Source: Granulosicoccus sp045110475
Lineage (GTDB): Bacteria; Pseudomonadota; Gammaproteobacteria; Granulosicoccales; Granulosicoccaceae
DNA: 64,000 nt
Assembly (NCBI GenBank): GCA_045110475.1
Contig: JBGCGC010000005.1
Span: 62,001-126,000 of the forward strand
Reading direction: 5' to 3'
The notes under the pieces were generated by a model, which saw only the letters and a program-made list of their open reading frames with translations, did not search any database and was not told where the DNA came from. Within the stretch, counting starts at the first letter, position 1. Each line of letters opens with the position of its first letter. The position numbers and the translations under genes are program-made. Shown here one piece after another: positions 50,367 to 59,408 of this stretch.

Positions 50367-52334
50367 TCACTCGCCAGCACTCACCCATCGTGTGAAAAGC
50401 CTTTTGAAGCTATCGTTGTCAGTCAGGTTTTGGTCAATATAGTCAATCTCCAGCCGCGATTCACGTGATATCGCAGGTTGAAGCGCTGCCAGCGTTTTCT
50501 CAAGCGCGGCGGGGGAAAACAGACTGCCATTTGTAGCATTTCGTGTCCCGCCGCTTACAGACAGATCACGAATCTTTCGTACGATGAACTCAGCGCCATC
50601 GTGAGGCAAGATCCCACGTTCCAGCTTGCGCTCGGTATCCGCAGCCATAGCGAGTCGTCTATGAACGACCGCTTCTTGTACGATTGGCGGTTTGACTGAG
50701 GGCGCATGCTGGCCTGTTTGTGCCAGAAGCGCAGCAATTTCAGGCTCTGAAGCCAGGTCATAGAGCTCATCCAGCGACGAATCCTCAGCCACCTCGATAT
50801 CACTGGTCGCTGCCGGCTTTGCCTCCCGCGCATAAACACCAGCAATGTCAGGCTCTACGTTGGCCTTCTGACGTGAGCGACGCGCGGGGCTGGAACGTGA
50901 TGTACGACTCGCCACTGTGAGAGCACCTGTGTGGGCAGTCGAAGGAATGCACAACATGCCCAGACACAGCCACGTCAGGTAGACCAGTGGACTGGTATTG
51001 AATACATAGCTTGTGGTGACAAGATCCTTGATGAAAATGAATAGTACAAGCATGACCGCGACCTGAGCTACTCGAGAGTTATTGCGACGAAGCTGCTTGT
51101 ATCGTTGGCTTAAAAGCAGAAAAATTCGCACATATACAATGATTCCAAGAACCCCGAACGTACCCAGAACGTACATGAGCCAGTTGTGCGGTGCGGTAAC
51201 CGTCTTGTACAGATACACGTCTGCAAACAATTCTTCCCAAAGCGAAAACCCGCGCCCAAACATCCAGTCGATGGCACTCATACGCTCCATCACCGCCTCC
51301 CACAAGACAAATCTTGTGGTGTTTGTCAGGTTACGGATTCGGAACATTTCTGCAAACGTGTCCATCAAGGTATTGCCAAAGTAGAGAAGCAGGACAAGCC
51401 CTGCCACGATATTCAAATGTCCGATGAGCCTGAAACGATAATTTCTGGCTAACAGAAAACACAGCAATGAGGCGATAACAAAGTAGGCAAGCTGGGCTTT
51501 TGACAATGTAATGAAACCGACATACAAGCCGGTCACCATCATGCACATTGGCAGTAGAAGGCTGTTTTTATTGTCCTGAGTGCCAATAAAGATCAGCATA
51601 AAAAGAAAGGCGACCGACAGACAGAACGCGTTGGGGGTTTCCATCGCGCTGGCTATTCTGGCAATCCCCAGCGTATTGCTACCCGACATCTGACTGCCAA
51701 TGCGAAATGCACTGGACTGACGCAGGGCATCGGAATGCAACACGGTTGGATCAGTAAGCATTTGCACACAGGCAACAAACAGAAGATAGCCAAGTGCAAT
51801 GAGTGCAACGGTTGTCAGTCTGGTTTTTACCTCTTTGTCTTCTGCCAACAACAGCGTTGCGAGAAAGGCCGCCACAATCATGACCAGGTTGGTGACACCT
51901 ACCAGAAACCAGGGCCTGCTGGCGCTGGCAAACGCGTTGTCGGCATACGCATCAACGACAAAAGAGACGACAAGAGCGTACACAATGGCCGCTAATGCAA
52001 CAAACACCACTGAGAGGTAACGAGGTGCAACGACATCTTTGCAAAGCCGGATAAAGTGCTGCGTACGGACAATCAGAAGAATGATCAAAAAGCACGTAAG
52101 TACGGCGAAGGCTGCAAATCTCGGTACCTTGTGAATACCCGGACCATCCTGGATAACGGCAAGGAGTATAAGCAGGTAAGGGATGTATTTGGGCTTGAGA
52201 AACCCGACACACACAACATATACCGCAGCAGTCAGCCCCTGGTATACATCGATCATGACTGAGAGAACGTAGCCCAGCGTGATAAGCCCTAATTCGATAT
52301 GGACTCGTGGCATGCGAAAGTTGGCAACACTCAC
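50367..52334 (-). CDS. O-antigen polymerase-like protein with cytoplasmic tail (Wzy candidate 2)
   Basis: 655 aa. The first 460 residues form a polytopic membrane protein (about 12 helices) with the Wzy/ligase core: FITLSKAQLAYFVIASLL, then a large periplasmic loop with LTNTTRFVLWEAVMERMSAI, GRGFSLWEELF and the conserved TAPHNWLMYVLGTFG. The last 180 residues are soluble, beginning with a basic stretch (SRTSRSSPARRSRQK) and continuing as an acidic helical region (DSSLDELYDLASEPEIAALL) and an ordered-looking end. Such a tail is not part of standard Wzy proteins and may bind a regulator or another assembly protein. The start is GTG 52334. An ATG at 52313 is possible. It diverges from the Wzx-like gene at 52515. 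Confidence 0.8.
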   Translation of the reverse strand: MSVANFRMPRVHIELGLITLGYVLSVMIDVYQGLTAAVYVVCVGFLKPKYIPYLLILLAVIQDGPGIHKVPRFAAFAVLTCFLIILLIVRTQHFIRLCKDVVAPRYLSVVFVALAAIVYALVVSFVVDAYADNAFASASRPWFLVGVTNLVMIVAAFLATLLLAEDKEVKTRLTTVALIALGYLLFVACVQMLTDPTVLHSDALRQSSAFRIGSQMSGSNTLGIARIASAMETPNAFCLSVAFLFMLIFIGTQDNKNSLLLPMCMMVTGLYVGFITLSKAQLAYFVIASLLCFLLARNYRFRLIGHLNIVAGLVLLLYFGNTLMDTFAEMFRIRNLTNTTRFVLWEAVMERMSAIDWMFGRGFSLWEELFADVYLYKTVTAPHNWLMYVLGTFGVLGIIVYVRIFLLLSQRYKQLRRNNSRVAQVAVMLVLFIFIKDLVTTSYVFNTSPLVYLTWLCLGMLCIPSTAHTGALTVASRTSRSSPARRSRQKANVEPDIAGVYAREAKPAATSDIEVAEDSSLDELYDLASEPEIAALLAQTGQHAPSVKPPIVQEAVVHRRLAMAADTERKLERGILPHDGAEFIVRKIRDLSVSGGTRNATNGSLFSPAALEKTLAALQPAISRESRLEIDYIDQNLTDNDSFKRLFTRWVSAGE

Positions 52335-52514
52335 GGCACAAATGCCGGTGGAAAGAGGTACTGCAATGTGTTGCTTTTCACTAACAACTCATTGCCCCAT
52401 GTACCGAGACGTGCGTAACATTTTAGCGTTTTTAAAAGTTCTAATCCAGCAGTACCGTAGAATTAGTCATGATTACGGAGCTACCTCACACATTAGGCAA
52501 TTGCCCATGACAAC

Positions 52515-53906
52515 ATGATCATATCCCGCTTCAGTAAAAACGTTCTAACCAATTCGGTCATGTCGGTGGTTAACGGAATATTCCAGTTGCTGTTGATCAT
52601 GGCGGTGGGACGCCTCACTGATGAAGTGTTCTTTGCCAGTTTTCTGATCGCCGCAGCTCTTGTGGCTATTAGTGAGCATGGTTCGGAATTTGGTAGTTCT
52701 GTCTGGGGCATGCAACGCTTTGCCTCTGCCAGCGTACCGGCTCGAGTGCTCATCTCTTGCTTTCAGGTCAAGGCGTTTTTTTCTCTGATTCTACTGTGCC
52801 TGTTGCTGATACTGCCCATCCCCACCTTGTCACTTGTGCAGGTTTTCCTGTGTTTTCTGGTCGCCGTCACCCAACCTTCTGCCGACCCGATTCTGTGGTT
52901 TCTCCGAGGCACAGAAAGACTGGACAAAGACGCGCTGGTGCTGGTGCTCTGGAAAGCCGCATCGGTTGGCATCATGGCCCTCATCCTTTGGTCAGGCGGC
53001 ACGCTGGACATGATGTTAACCGGCTGGTTCTGCATCAACGTCCTGAGGCAACTGCTGGTGTATGCCTGTCTGAGAACCTTGCTGGGCACAGGCAAACCCA
53101 GACCGCCACATGAGCTCGACAAACACCACTTTGCAACGGCTGAGCTTGCCAGTGACACAGTTTCGGATGACAAGCTATTGAGCGTTGTACGCCGCTCGAT
53201 ACCCACGGGCACCTCCTCTCTGGTGATGGCGCTTAACCAGCGCATACTGCTATTTGTCATGGGTTTCATTGCCTCCACGTCCGATCTGAGTCAGTTTGGC
53301 GCTGCGCATACGCTGGTTTCGCAAGCAGGCTTTCTGGCCATGGCACTGGTACTGTCCTACTTGCCCTCTCTGGCGCGAACTCAGGATGCGGCGTTTGCCT
53401 CCGGCGACGATACCGCTATGCGGGAGATACTACGCCGCAAATTTTCCCGCATTGCTCTGCTGATCGGAGCATTTTGCCTGTTCGGGATAGCAGCGTCAGC
53501 GACCCTTGCCACCATTGTCTACGGCCAACAGTTTCCACTGGCCGGACCCTTGATGAGTGTTCTCTGGCCAGGGCTTTTTCTATGGAGCATCAGCATATCC
53601 CTGCGCTTTGTTCTGGCGCTACGACGCAGTGCATGGATTGATCTAAGCGGTAGCGCTGCCGGTTTGGCAAGCTCCGTCACCTTGCTGTGGATAGGTGCGA
53701 TGTTGAACGCGGATAGCCAGTCGCTGGTATGGATCGCGGCTATTGCCTGGGTTGCCGGTCTGTTTATCGAGTGCAGTATTAAGACGGCTGCCTTGCTCCG
53801 TAGCTCTGTCTTGTCGAAACCAACCGCCCTGCTGCTAACGTGCTGGTTTGTCGTTGTTTGTGGATGTGCCCTGTTTATGGCAAAGCACTCAACGTCGTTT
53901 TTCTAA
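52515..53906 (+). CDS. Wzx-like oligosaccharide flippase 2
   Basis: Polytopic inner-membrane protein (463 aa, about 12-14 helices) of the polysaccharide flippase/MVF fold. The N-terminus MIISRFSKNVLTNSVMSVVNG has the basic start usual in Wzx proteins. RRSIPTGTSSLVMALNQRIL in the middle is the typical second-half start. It is diverged from flippase 1 at 30112, so the two serve different glycans. It stands alone on the plus strand, opposite the wzy-like gene, and converges with the fatty-acid hydroxylase-like gene. Confidence 0.83.
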   Translation: MIISRFSKNVLTNSVMSVVNGIFQLLLIMAVGRLTDEVFFASFLIAAALVAISEHGSEFGSSVWGMQRFASASVPARVLISCFQVKAFFSLILLCLLLILPIPTLSLVQVFLCFLVAVTQPSADPILWFLRGTERLDKDALVLVLWKAASVGIMALILWSGGTLDMMLTGWFCINVLRQLLVYACLRTLLGTGKPRPPHELDKHHFATAELASDTVSDDKLLSVVRRSIPTGTSSLVMALNQRILLFVMGFIASTSDLSQFGAAHTLVSQAGFLAMALVLSYLPSLARTQDAAFASGDDTAMREILRRKFSRIALLIGAFCLFGIAASATLATIVYGQQFPLAGPLMSVLWPGLFLWSISISLRFVLALRRSAWIDLSGSAAGLASSVTLLWIGAMLNADSQSLVWIAAIAWVAGLFIECSIKTAALLRSSVLSKPTALLLTCWFVVVCGCALFMAKHSTSFF

Positions 53907-53931
53907 TGCACCCAAGCTTGTAATCGCCGGG

Positions 53932-54921
53932 CTACACCCACCAACGCTTGCGCCGGATGCTTTTTATGCTGTCACTGACCGGTAACCACAGGTGCCGCCA
54001 GACAGAGTGATGACTGGTTAAATGATCACTGCCAAGCCCCATGGCAAACGTTTCCTGTTTTTCCGGAATGTAGGCGCTGTTGAACATACGATCCCATATC
54101 GAAAACATCAGTCCGTAGTTTTTATTGATGTGCCGGGTCTCCGTACTGTGATGAACCTGATGCATACACGGGCTAACCAGAAAACGACTGATGCGCGGAC
54201 CAAAACCGATCCAGACATGCGAGTGGCGAAAATTGGATAGAAGCTGGAAAATGAAGAAAGCGACGGATAAATTCAGCACCGTGATGAGTTGAACTTCCGT
54301 ACCGTGAAACAAGGTAAAGGCACTGACAACAGACGAGCCCAGCAGAGTACTGACAAACACCGTCCACAGATAATCAAAAGGATGAAATCGCGATGCGGTG
54401 ATAGGCGTCAGATGCTCTGCGCCATGATGCACCTGATGAAAGGCCCAGAGTGCAGGGACTCGGTGACTCAGGTAGTGTGAAATAAAATAGCCAAAATCCA
54501 GTACAACCACCGAGATAACAGTAAACAGCACTCGGTCGAAAGCATCAGGGCCTGCGTTTGCCACGGTGGCCAGATGAGCCTCAGGCTGGAGCATCGGTGA
54601 AAGCAGTCCGACCAAGGCTGTGCTGATAAACGCTGTCGCCGCCAGAACCACTGAAATCGCGCCCAGACGGAATACTGCAAACTGGATAAGAAAAAACTTG
54701 ATATCCATGCGGAACGACGGGTGCGCATAAATAGCCGCCGGAAACAGCCTGGCCCAGAATACCGACAAGCTGATGGGCTCTTTGCGGCGAATCATGGATT
54801 GGCGGATAATGAAACAGGCAATAGCAATGTAGAGCAGCATATAGGGCCAGTACTGCCGACTACCCGGGTTGAAAGCGACCAGATGTATAAAATACTTGAG
54901 TTCCTGGAGAAGACTTTCCAT
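53932..54921 (-). CDS. Sterol desaturase / fatty acid hydroxylase superfamily membrane protein
   Basis: An integral membrane di-iron oxygenase (329 aa). The histidine boxes are in place: HYLSH (149-153), HQVHH (162-166), HSHVW (233-237) and HQVHH (254-258). Several hydrophobic helices precede and surround them. Enzymes of this family hydroxylate or desaturate lipids (C5 sterol desaturase, ornithine-lipid and carotenoid hydroxylases). The substrate cannot be inferred, and bacterial members often act on membrane lipids. It is the last gene of a minus-strand set with the small peptide, the PqqD-kinase fusion, a DegT enzyme and a nucleotidyltransferase, 65 bases after the peptide gene. Confidence 0.88.
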   Translation of the reverse strand: MESLLQELKYFIHLVAFNPGSRQYWPYMLLYIAIACFIIRQSMIRRKEPISLSVFWARLFPAAIYAHPSFRMDIKFFLIQFAVFRLGAISVVLAATAFISTALVGLLSPMLQPEAHLATVANAGPDAFDRVLFTVISVVVLDFGYFISHYLSHRVPALWAFHQVHHGAEHLTPITASRFHPFDYLWTVFVSTLLGSSVVSAFTLFHGTEVQLITVLNLSVAFFIFQLLSNFRHSHVWIGFGPRISRFLVSPCMHQVHHSTETRHINKNYGLMFSIWDRMFNSAYIPEKQETFAMGLGSDHLTSHHSVWRHLWLPVSDSIKSIRRKRWWV

Positions 54922-54986
54922 ACTTTTTCAGCTTGTACAAGCCGATGCACCTTGATCGGGTAAGGACAAGGTGCAGTGTGGCAGAA

Positions 54987-55175
54987 CTAGCCCGGCGGTG
55001 GCGGTGGTGGCGTAGCAGAAAACTGAGCGGCCGCGCGCTGGCTGAACAGAATACCGGCAACCACTGGAGAAGCGTAAGCCAGTTTGGTGACTGCCTTGCG
55101 GCGTCCTGACGATTCAGGAGAATCATCATTTTGTTCGGGCAACTGCGCGCTTGTGTTGTTGTCCTCTACCTTCAT
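54987..55175 (-). CDS. Small polyproline-ended peptide, candidate modified-peptide precursor
   Basis: A 62-aa peptide. The first 25 residues are acidic and polar (MKVEDNNTSAQLPEQNDDSP). The middle SSGRRKAVTKLAYASPVVA has twin arginines and a hydrophobic stretch ending SQRAAAQ, resembling a short export signal. The C-terminus is FSATPPPPPPG. Small proteins of this shape (basic pair, L-x-Y-x-x-P-V, hydrophobic, polyproline end) are encoded next to HPr-kinase-like or PqqD-like genes in several bacteria, to my recollection. I choose ATG 55175. A longer frame starts at 55223. Next upstream is the PqqD-kinase fusion, whose PqqD domain would be expected to hold a peptide leader. Its role as substrate is inference. 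Confidence 0.6.
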   Translation of the reverse strand: MKVEDNNTSAQLPEQNDDSPESSGRRKAVTKLAYASPVVAGILFSQRAAAQFSATPPPPPPG

Positions 55176-55295
55176 TTTTTCATTTCCATGTGTGATGGTT
55201 CTCCACTTGAGCAACCCTGCCACTTAAATGGCCGCTACCCCTGCGATGTAACCTTTGATTATAACAATTTGGCAAAAAAATGATCATTCGTTTGA

Positions 55296-56438
55296 TTACC
55301 AAGCGGATGACAGGCGCAGCAGCTGGGCATCCAGCCAGTTTTCCACCTCCTTCATATCACGATAAGTCACCCGATAGACCGGTAATGCTTTCAGCCAGTC
55401 AACCAATGCTGCAATTTGCGCAAAAGCCACCGGCTGATCAAGAATGCAACCGCTCCTGATAATGTGCTCAAAGGCTTCTCGAGTCGATACTTGCTCGCAC
55501 ACGAGCCGTGTGGCCTGCAGCGAATAAACAGGCAATACAACCATGGCACACTCAACAGGCTGCCGGCATACATATTTTTCCACCGGGGCAAGATAGCGAA
55601 TCTGATGCCCTACAGCACCGTAAATCCTTGAGCTGGTTAAAGCAGGAAACCAGGTATCCAGCACGGACCAGGAACCTTGCTTGATGGAAAGGCTCAACGG
55701 GATCGGCTGCAGTCGGGCGCTCTGGCTGCAAAGAGGCACCGCATCATCGTTTAGAAATTCAAAACCCTGTGCCATAAGGTAGGCCGACAGCGTTGTCTTG
55801 CCACTCCCGCCAAGGGCTGGAAACAAGATGCCTTTGCCATTGCGCGCAACCGCTGAGGCATGAAAGATGATGGTATACGGGACTTCACGACCAATAACAC
55901 CATTGACCTCACGCAGACACTTGAGAGCCGTATCAGATAAGGTCAATCCGGTATCCAGCGTCTTGCCTTCATGGACGACAGGAAATCGCCCACCATCGAC
56001 ATGAACGTTTATAAGAATATCTTTCGAAGGCTCACCGGGTACCACAGCTAAGGGAAACAACTCCTGCAGGTATTCACACAGTCCTGGTAACTCCGAGGCA
56101 AAGCGTATCCGAAAACCCGGCAGGAAACACTCGCAAGCCTCTACGGGACAGCACGGTTCAGCAGGCATGAAATCGGCAATCGGCTGATAGGGGGTAAGCT
56201 CCTTGAGCACCTGACCATCATCCTCGTCCAGAGTTTGCAACAGCGCGTGGAGATCTGCACTGGCTGTTTCCCTATCGACTTCATAGCGCTGCATGACATT
56301 ATCAACGATAGCATCGGTGCTCAGTCCCTGCTGCCACAAGGACTGCATGAACGCAGCAACCGCATTGACCAGACGCACACCCACGCCCTCGCGACCGATG
56401 ACTACCCAGCAGTCCTCATCAAGCTCAATACTGGACAT
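55296..56438 (-). CDS. PqqD-like domain fused to HPr-kinase-like domain
   Basis: Two domains in about 380 aa. Residues 1-75 look like a PqqD/RRE peptide-binding domain: DEDCWVVIGREGVGVRLVNA and LWQQGLSTDAIVDNVMQRYEV, matching its beta-sheet and helix plan. From about 180 comes an HPr serine kinase-like P-loop domain with GREVPYTIIFHASAVARNGK, Walker A FPALGGSGKTTLSAYL and FLNDDAVPL with the acidic pair. Cysteines cluster in between (CCPVEACECF). HPr kinase-like enzymes phosphorylate serines; in the lasso peptide paeninodin such a kinase phosphorylates the peptide. The 62-aa peptide encoded 120 bases downstream is the obvious candidate substrate. The frame opens at a TTG 21 bases upstream, but ATG 56438 is preferred. 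Confidence 0.82.
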   Translation of the reverse strand: MSSIELDEDCWVVIGREGVGVRLVNAVAAFMQSLWQQGLSTDAIVDNVMQRYEVDRETASADLHALLQTLDEDDGQVLKELTPYQPIADFMPAEPCCPVEACECFLPGFRIRFASELPGLCEYLQELFPLAVVPGEPSKDILINVHVDGGRFPVVHEGKTLDTGLTLSDTALKCLREVNGVIGREVPYTIIFHASAVARNGKGILFPALGGSGKTTLSAYLMAQGFEFLNDDAVPLCSQSARLQPIPLSLSIKQGSWSVLDTWFPALTSSRIYGAVGHQIRYLAPVEKYVCRQPVECAMVVLPVYSLQATRLVCEQVSTREAFEHIIRSGCILDQPVAFAQIAALVDWLKALPVYRVTYRDMKEVENWLDAQLLRLSSAW

Positions 56439-56533
56439 GGGAATAATTATTGACAACAAGGCATGCGTAAACCGTCAGGCCAACAGGCCTGTTGCCAGAT
56501 AGCATCGGCACGCAAACGCAGCAAGGCAAAGAT

Positions 56534-57853
56534 TCAGGACAAGGCCTGTGCTGCGGCATGCACGGCATCAATAACGTAGTCCTGTTCGTCATCAGTCAAC
56601 GATCCATAGATAGGCAGTGAAATCGTCGATTGCCAAAGCGCCTCTGCGCCAGGATAGTGCTCTGCCTTGAAGTCAAATTTGTCGCGATAGTACGACAAAT
56701 GATGTAATGGCTTGTAATGCACCGAAACACCGACACCGTTGGCTATCAGGTGATCAATGAACTCATTGCGTTTATGCATCAGCTCCCCCTGTAACAGAAT
56801 GGGAAACAGATGCCATGAATGTTCTTCCGGCCGGCAATCACAATCGAGCAGGCGAATAAACGGATGATTTTTAAACGCAGCCGAGTAGACTCTGGCACGA
56901 AGCATACGATGCTCGCGCGTGACCTCGGCGCGTTCCAACTGGGCAAGACCCACGGCTGCATTCAAGTCGGGCATGTTGTACTTGAACCCCGGTGCAACCA
57001 CATCGTACTCCCAGCTTGCAGCGGATCCGATATAGCGACGCCAGATATCCCGGTCGATACCATGCAGACGCATGAGACGCATACGAGCAGCAAGCTTGTC
57101 GCAATTGGTGACGGCCATGCCACCTTCACCGGTAGTCATTGTCTTGTTGGCATAGAAACTGAAGCAAGTGACATCACCAAAGTTACCGACATAGTCGCCG
57201 TTGAGATGCGCGGGAAACGCGTGCGCTGCATCCTCGATGATGCTGATGCCCATGCGGCGGCAAAGCGCAACAATGCCATTACCATCCTTACCAACCATGG
57301 CAGCGGGTTGCCCCCCATAGTGCACCACGATCATGGCGCTGGCATCCGGATGTTCCGCAAGCGCACTCGCGGCAATAGACTCGGTAACCAGACTGGTGCG
57401 AGGGTCGACATCCATTAAGACCGGCACCGCATCCATGTAGCGGATGACCTCAGCCGTGGCCGTGAAGGTCATGGTTGGAAGCAATACCTTGTCACCTGGC
57501 CCAATGTTCAGCGCTTCCAGCGCCAGATGCAATGCCGATGTACAGGAATTTACCGCAAGTGCGTGGTTGACGTTAAGGTGCGAGGCAAACCTGCGCTCAA
57601 GCTCATCTGCCTTGGATGCTGTCGTCAACCAGCCGCTTTCGAGCACCTGACGAACATACTCCAGCTCGTTGCCCGAACAATCAACGCGTGCAAATGGCAC
57701 CTGTGTGGTCAGGCATTGGCTTGCCTGAACGCGCTTTAACGATGTACTCACAACAGACTCTGCCACAGGAGCAGCCGCAAAACTGATTTCATAGTTACCG
57801 CTGTTGATTCGAGGTGAGCACAAACTGTTGTTGAACAAACTTGCTGTCGACAC
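56534..57853 (-). CDS. DegT/DnrJ/EryC1/StrS aminotransferase 2
   Basis: PLP-dependent sugar aminotransferase (439 aa) like ArnB/PglE. ESGWLTTASKADELERRFA, VNSCTSALHLALEAL, VHYGGQPAAM, IIEDAAHAFPAHLNG and the PLP-lysine motif CFSFYANKTMTTGEGGM are intact, then FKYNMPDLNAAVGLAQL. The protein has about 50 extra N-terminal residues before the family start (PFARVDCSGNELEYV), so the GTG at 57853 may be too early; a GTG at 57751 is an alternative. It lies between the PqqD-kinase and nucleotidyltransferase genes on the same strand, so it may belong to that cassette or to the second glycan locus. Confidence 0.92.
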   Translation of the reverse strand: MSTASLFNNSLCSPRINSGNYEISFAAAPVAESVVSTSLKRVQASQCLTTQVPFARVDCSGNELEYVRQVLESGWLTTASKADELERRFASHLNVNHALAVNSCTSALHLALEALNIGPGDKVLLPTMTFTATAEVIRYMDAVPVLMDVDPRTSLVTESIAASALAEHPDASAMIVVHYGGQPAAMVGKDGNGIVALCRRMGISIIEDAAHAFPAHLNGDYVGNFGDVTCFSFYANKTMTTGEGGMAVTNCDKLAARMRLMRLHGIDRDIWRRYIGSAASWEYDVVAPGFKYNMPDLNAAVGLAQLERAEVTREHRMLRARVYSAAFKNHPFIRLLDCDCRPEEHSWHLFPILLQGELMHKRNEFIDHLIANGVGVSVHYKPLHHLSYYRDKFDFKAEHYPGAEALWQSTISLPIYGSLTDDEQDYVIDAVHAAAQALS

Positions 57854-57888
57854 TTTCTGTGGCAGCAGAGCGTGCAGCTACCATCGTG

Positions 57889-59094
57889 TTACCGCTGTCT
57901 TGTTCGCCTTACGCGTTGTAAGGCTCTTATGAAACTGTAGCGTAACAGACGCAGGAGCAAGACAGCGGCGCTCCGGTCACCGTAGAGCGTCTTCAGCCAC
58001 CCACGCCCAAACACAAAACGTGAACTTCTTCTCAGTTTTGCCAGTCGCCAAGCCAGTCTGGCGCGAAAAGGCTGCGTGCGGACGCCATCGTAGTATCGCA
58101 AACCGGCTTGTTCGACAGAATCAATGTCTTTCCATACGCTAATATTTTCCGGCCATATTTCTGCACAAACATGCGCAAAACTTGCCAAGGCAGCGCGATA
58201 TTTGCCATCGGAAAGATGCTGTCGCAAATCGTGCAAGGCACCCTCGACATCAGCACCCGCGACAAGCAATCGTTCGATGTCCATCAAATGTCTCAGATCC
58301 ATCGTACCTGTCGTGTGCGCTTCATCCTTGATATGCGAGTGATAAAACGTATGCACAATCAGGAACCTGTCCAGCGTTTCACTGCGCTGCCCTTGCCTGC
58401 CTTCGGCAAACAGCTTATCGACCAGAGGTTGTATATAGTCGGCAATTCCGTGGTCGCTGTCGCCAATGCGGTAGTGAAGCTCCATGACAATTTCTTCATC
58501 CGGTGGCAGGATCGCTGGTAATTGATATCCCACCGGCTGCACCTGATTTCTGAAATCATTCGGATCAAGGGGATTGAATTGCAATTCGCTGCTGATCGTG
58601 GCGGGATCGTTAACGTTGCTTATCTGTCGGTAGCCCGCCTCACTCAGCGCCCGTAAGGCCTTCGGCAATTGAGAGGGTTTGACCAGAAAATCAATATCCG
58701 CAAGCACGCGGTCATTTTCATGGCATAGCCCATGAGCCAGCAAGGCAATCCCTTTCAATGGCAGGCACACCACACCGGCTTTGACAAGGATGCACGCCAG
58801 ATCTTTCCAGGCCCTTAGCAATTGGCCATTGCGCGCCTCGTTGGCCTCATATATCCATAACAACGCCTCTTGCGGGTCCTGTGGAATGTAGTCAAGCAAC
58901 TGTGATCGGCGCAATGCCACAAAAAGCGATGGCGTGACAAGCTGGTCCCCTGAGAGTGTTAACACCTCGTGCCAATCCAGATCGCCTGCGACGGATTGGA
59001 AATTGCCGACATCAAGCTTGTGGGTCAGGAGATCTTCAATAAAATATCTGGCCTGAATACGCCTTTGCGTTTGATCGCTTCTAGTGAATTTCAT
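57889..59094 (-). CDS. Nucleotidyltransferase family protein (NTP_transf_5-like)
   Basis: About 401 aa resembling the uncharacterised nucleotidyltransferase family PF14907. The central motif LPLKGIALLAHGLCHENDR, then LADIDFLVKPSQLPKALRAL, shows the Lys-Gly and Asp-x-Asp of a minimal polymerase-beta nucleotidyltransferase fold. EIVMELHYRIGD is also typical. The C-terminal half is helical. Such proteins occur beside HPr-kinase-like genes in lasso-peptide and exopolysaccharide clusters, where one was proposed to modify the phosphorylated peptide. I choose ATG 59094, since the longer frame to 59154 gives a Cys/Arg-rich leader. It is the first gene of the minus-strand cassette down to 53932. Confidence 0.8.
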   Translation of the reverse strand: MKFTRSDQTQRRIQARYFIEDLLTHKLDVGNFQSVAGDLDWHEVLTLSGDQLVTPSLFVALRRSQLLDYIPQDPQEALLWIYEANEARNGQLLRAWKDLACILVKAGVVCLPLKGIALLAHGLCHENDRVLADIDFLVKPSQLPKALRALSEAGYRQISNVNDPATISSELQFNPLDPNDFRNQVQPVGYQLPAILPPDEEIVMELHYRIGDSDHGIADYIQPLVDKLFAEGRQGQRSETLDRFLIVHTFYHSHIKDEAHTTGTMDLRHLMDIERLLVAGADVEGALHDLRQHLSDGKYRAALASFAHVCAEIWPENISVWKDIDSVEQAGLRYYDGVRTQPFRARLAWRLAKLRRSSRFVFGRGWLKTLYGDRSAAVLLLRLLRYSFIRALQRVRRTRQR

Positions 59095-59408
59095 GATGCG
59101 CCTGAATTTTCCCGGGACTTGCTTGCAACCGACGCATTGTCGTCTTGCCATCATTCAGAACAGTTACAACTTCACGCATTTCTTCAAGGTTGTTAGAACC
59201 GCGTCGCTAATCAGTTGTGCGTGTGTGTGGCAGTCGGCGTTTTTCGGCCCACACAGATGAACTGCCATTGTTACGTAATTTCCTGAAACCACGACCCCGT
59301 GGAAAATAACACGAACCGGGGCACTTAACCCCATGGCTCGCCTCATTCATTGTCGATATGTTCTTATCAACTGGCAAAACCAGCGAATCAGCAGGAGCAA
59401 CTCTACCC
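59095..59408. other. Divergent intergenic region
   Basis: About 314 bases between the nucleotidyltransferase gene and the lipoprotein-like gene. It should carry both promoters. Small frames on both strands here lack ribosome sites and look accidental. AGGAG at about 59393 is the likely ribosome site of the plus-strand gene, though rather far from its ATG. Confidence 0.4.
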
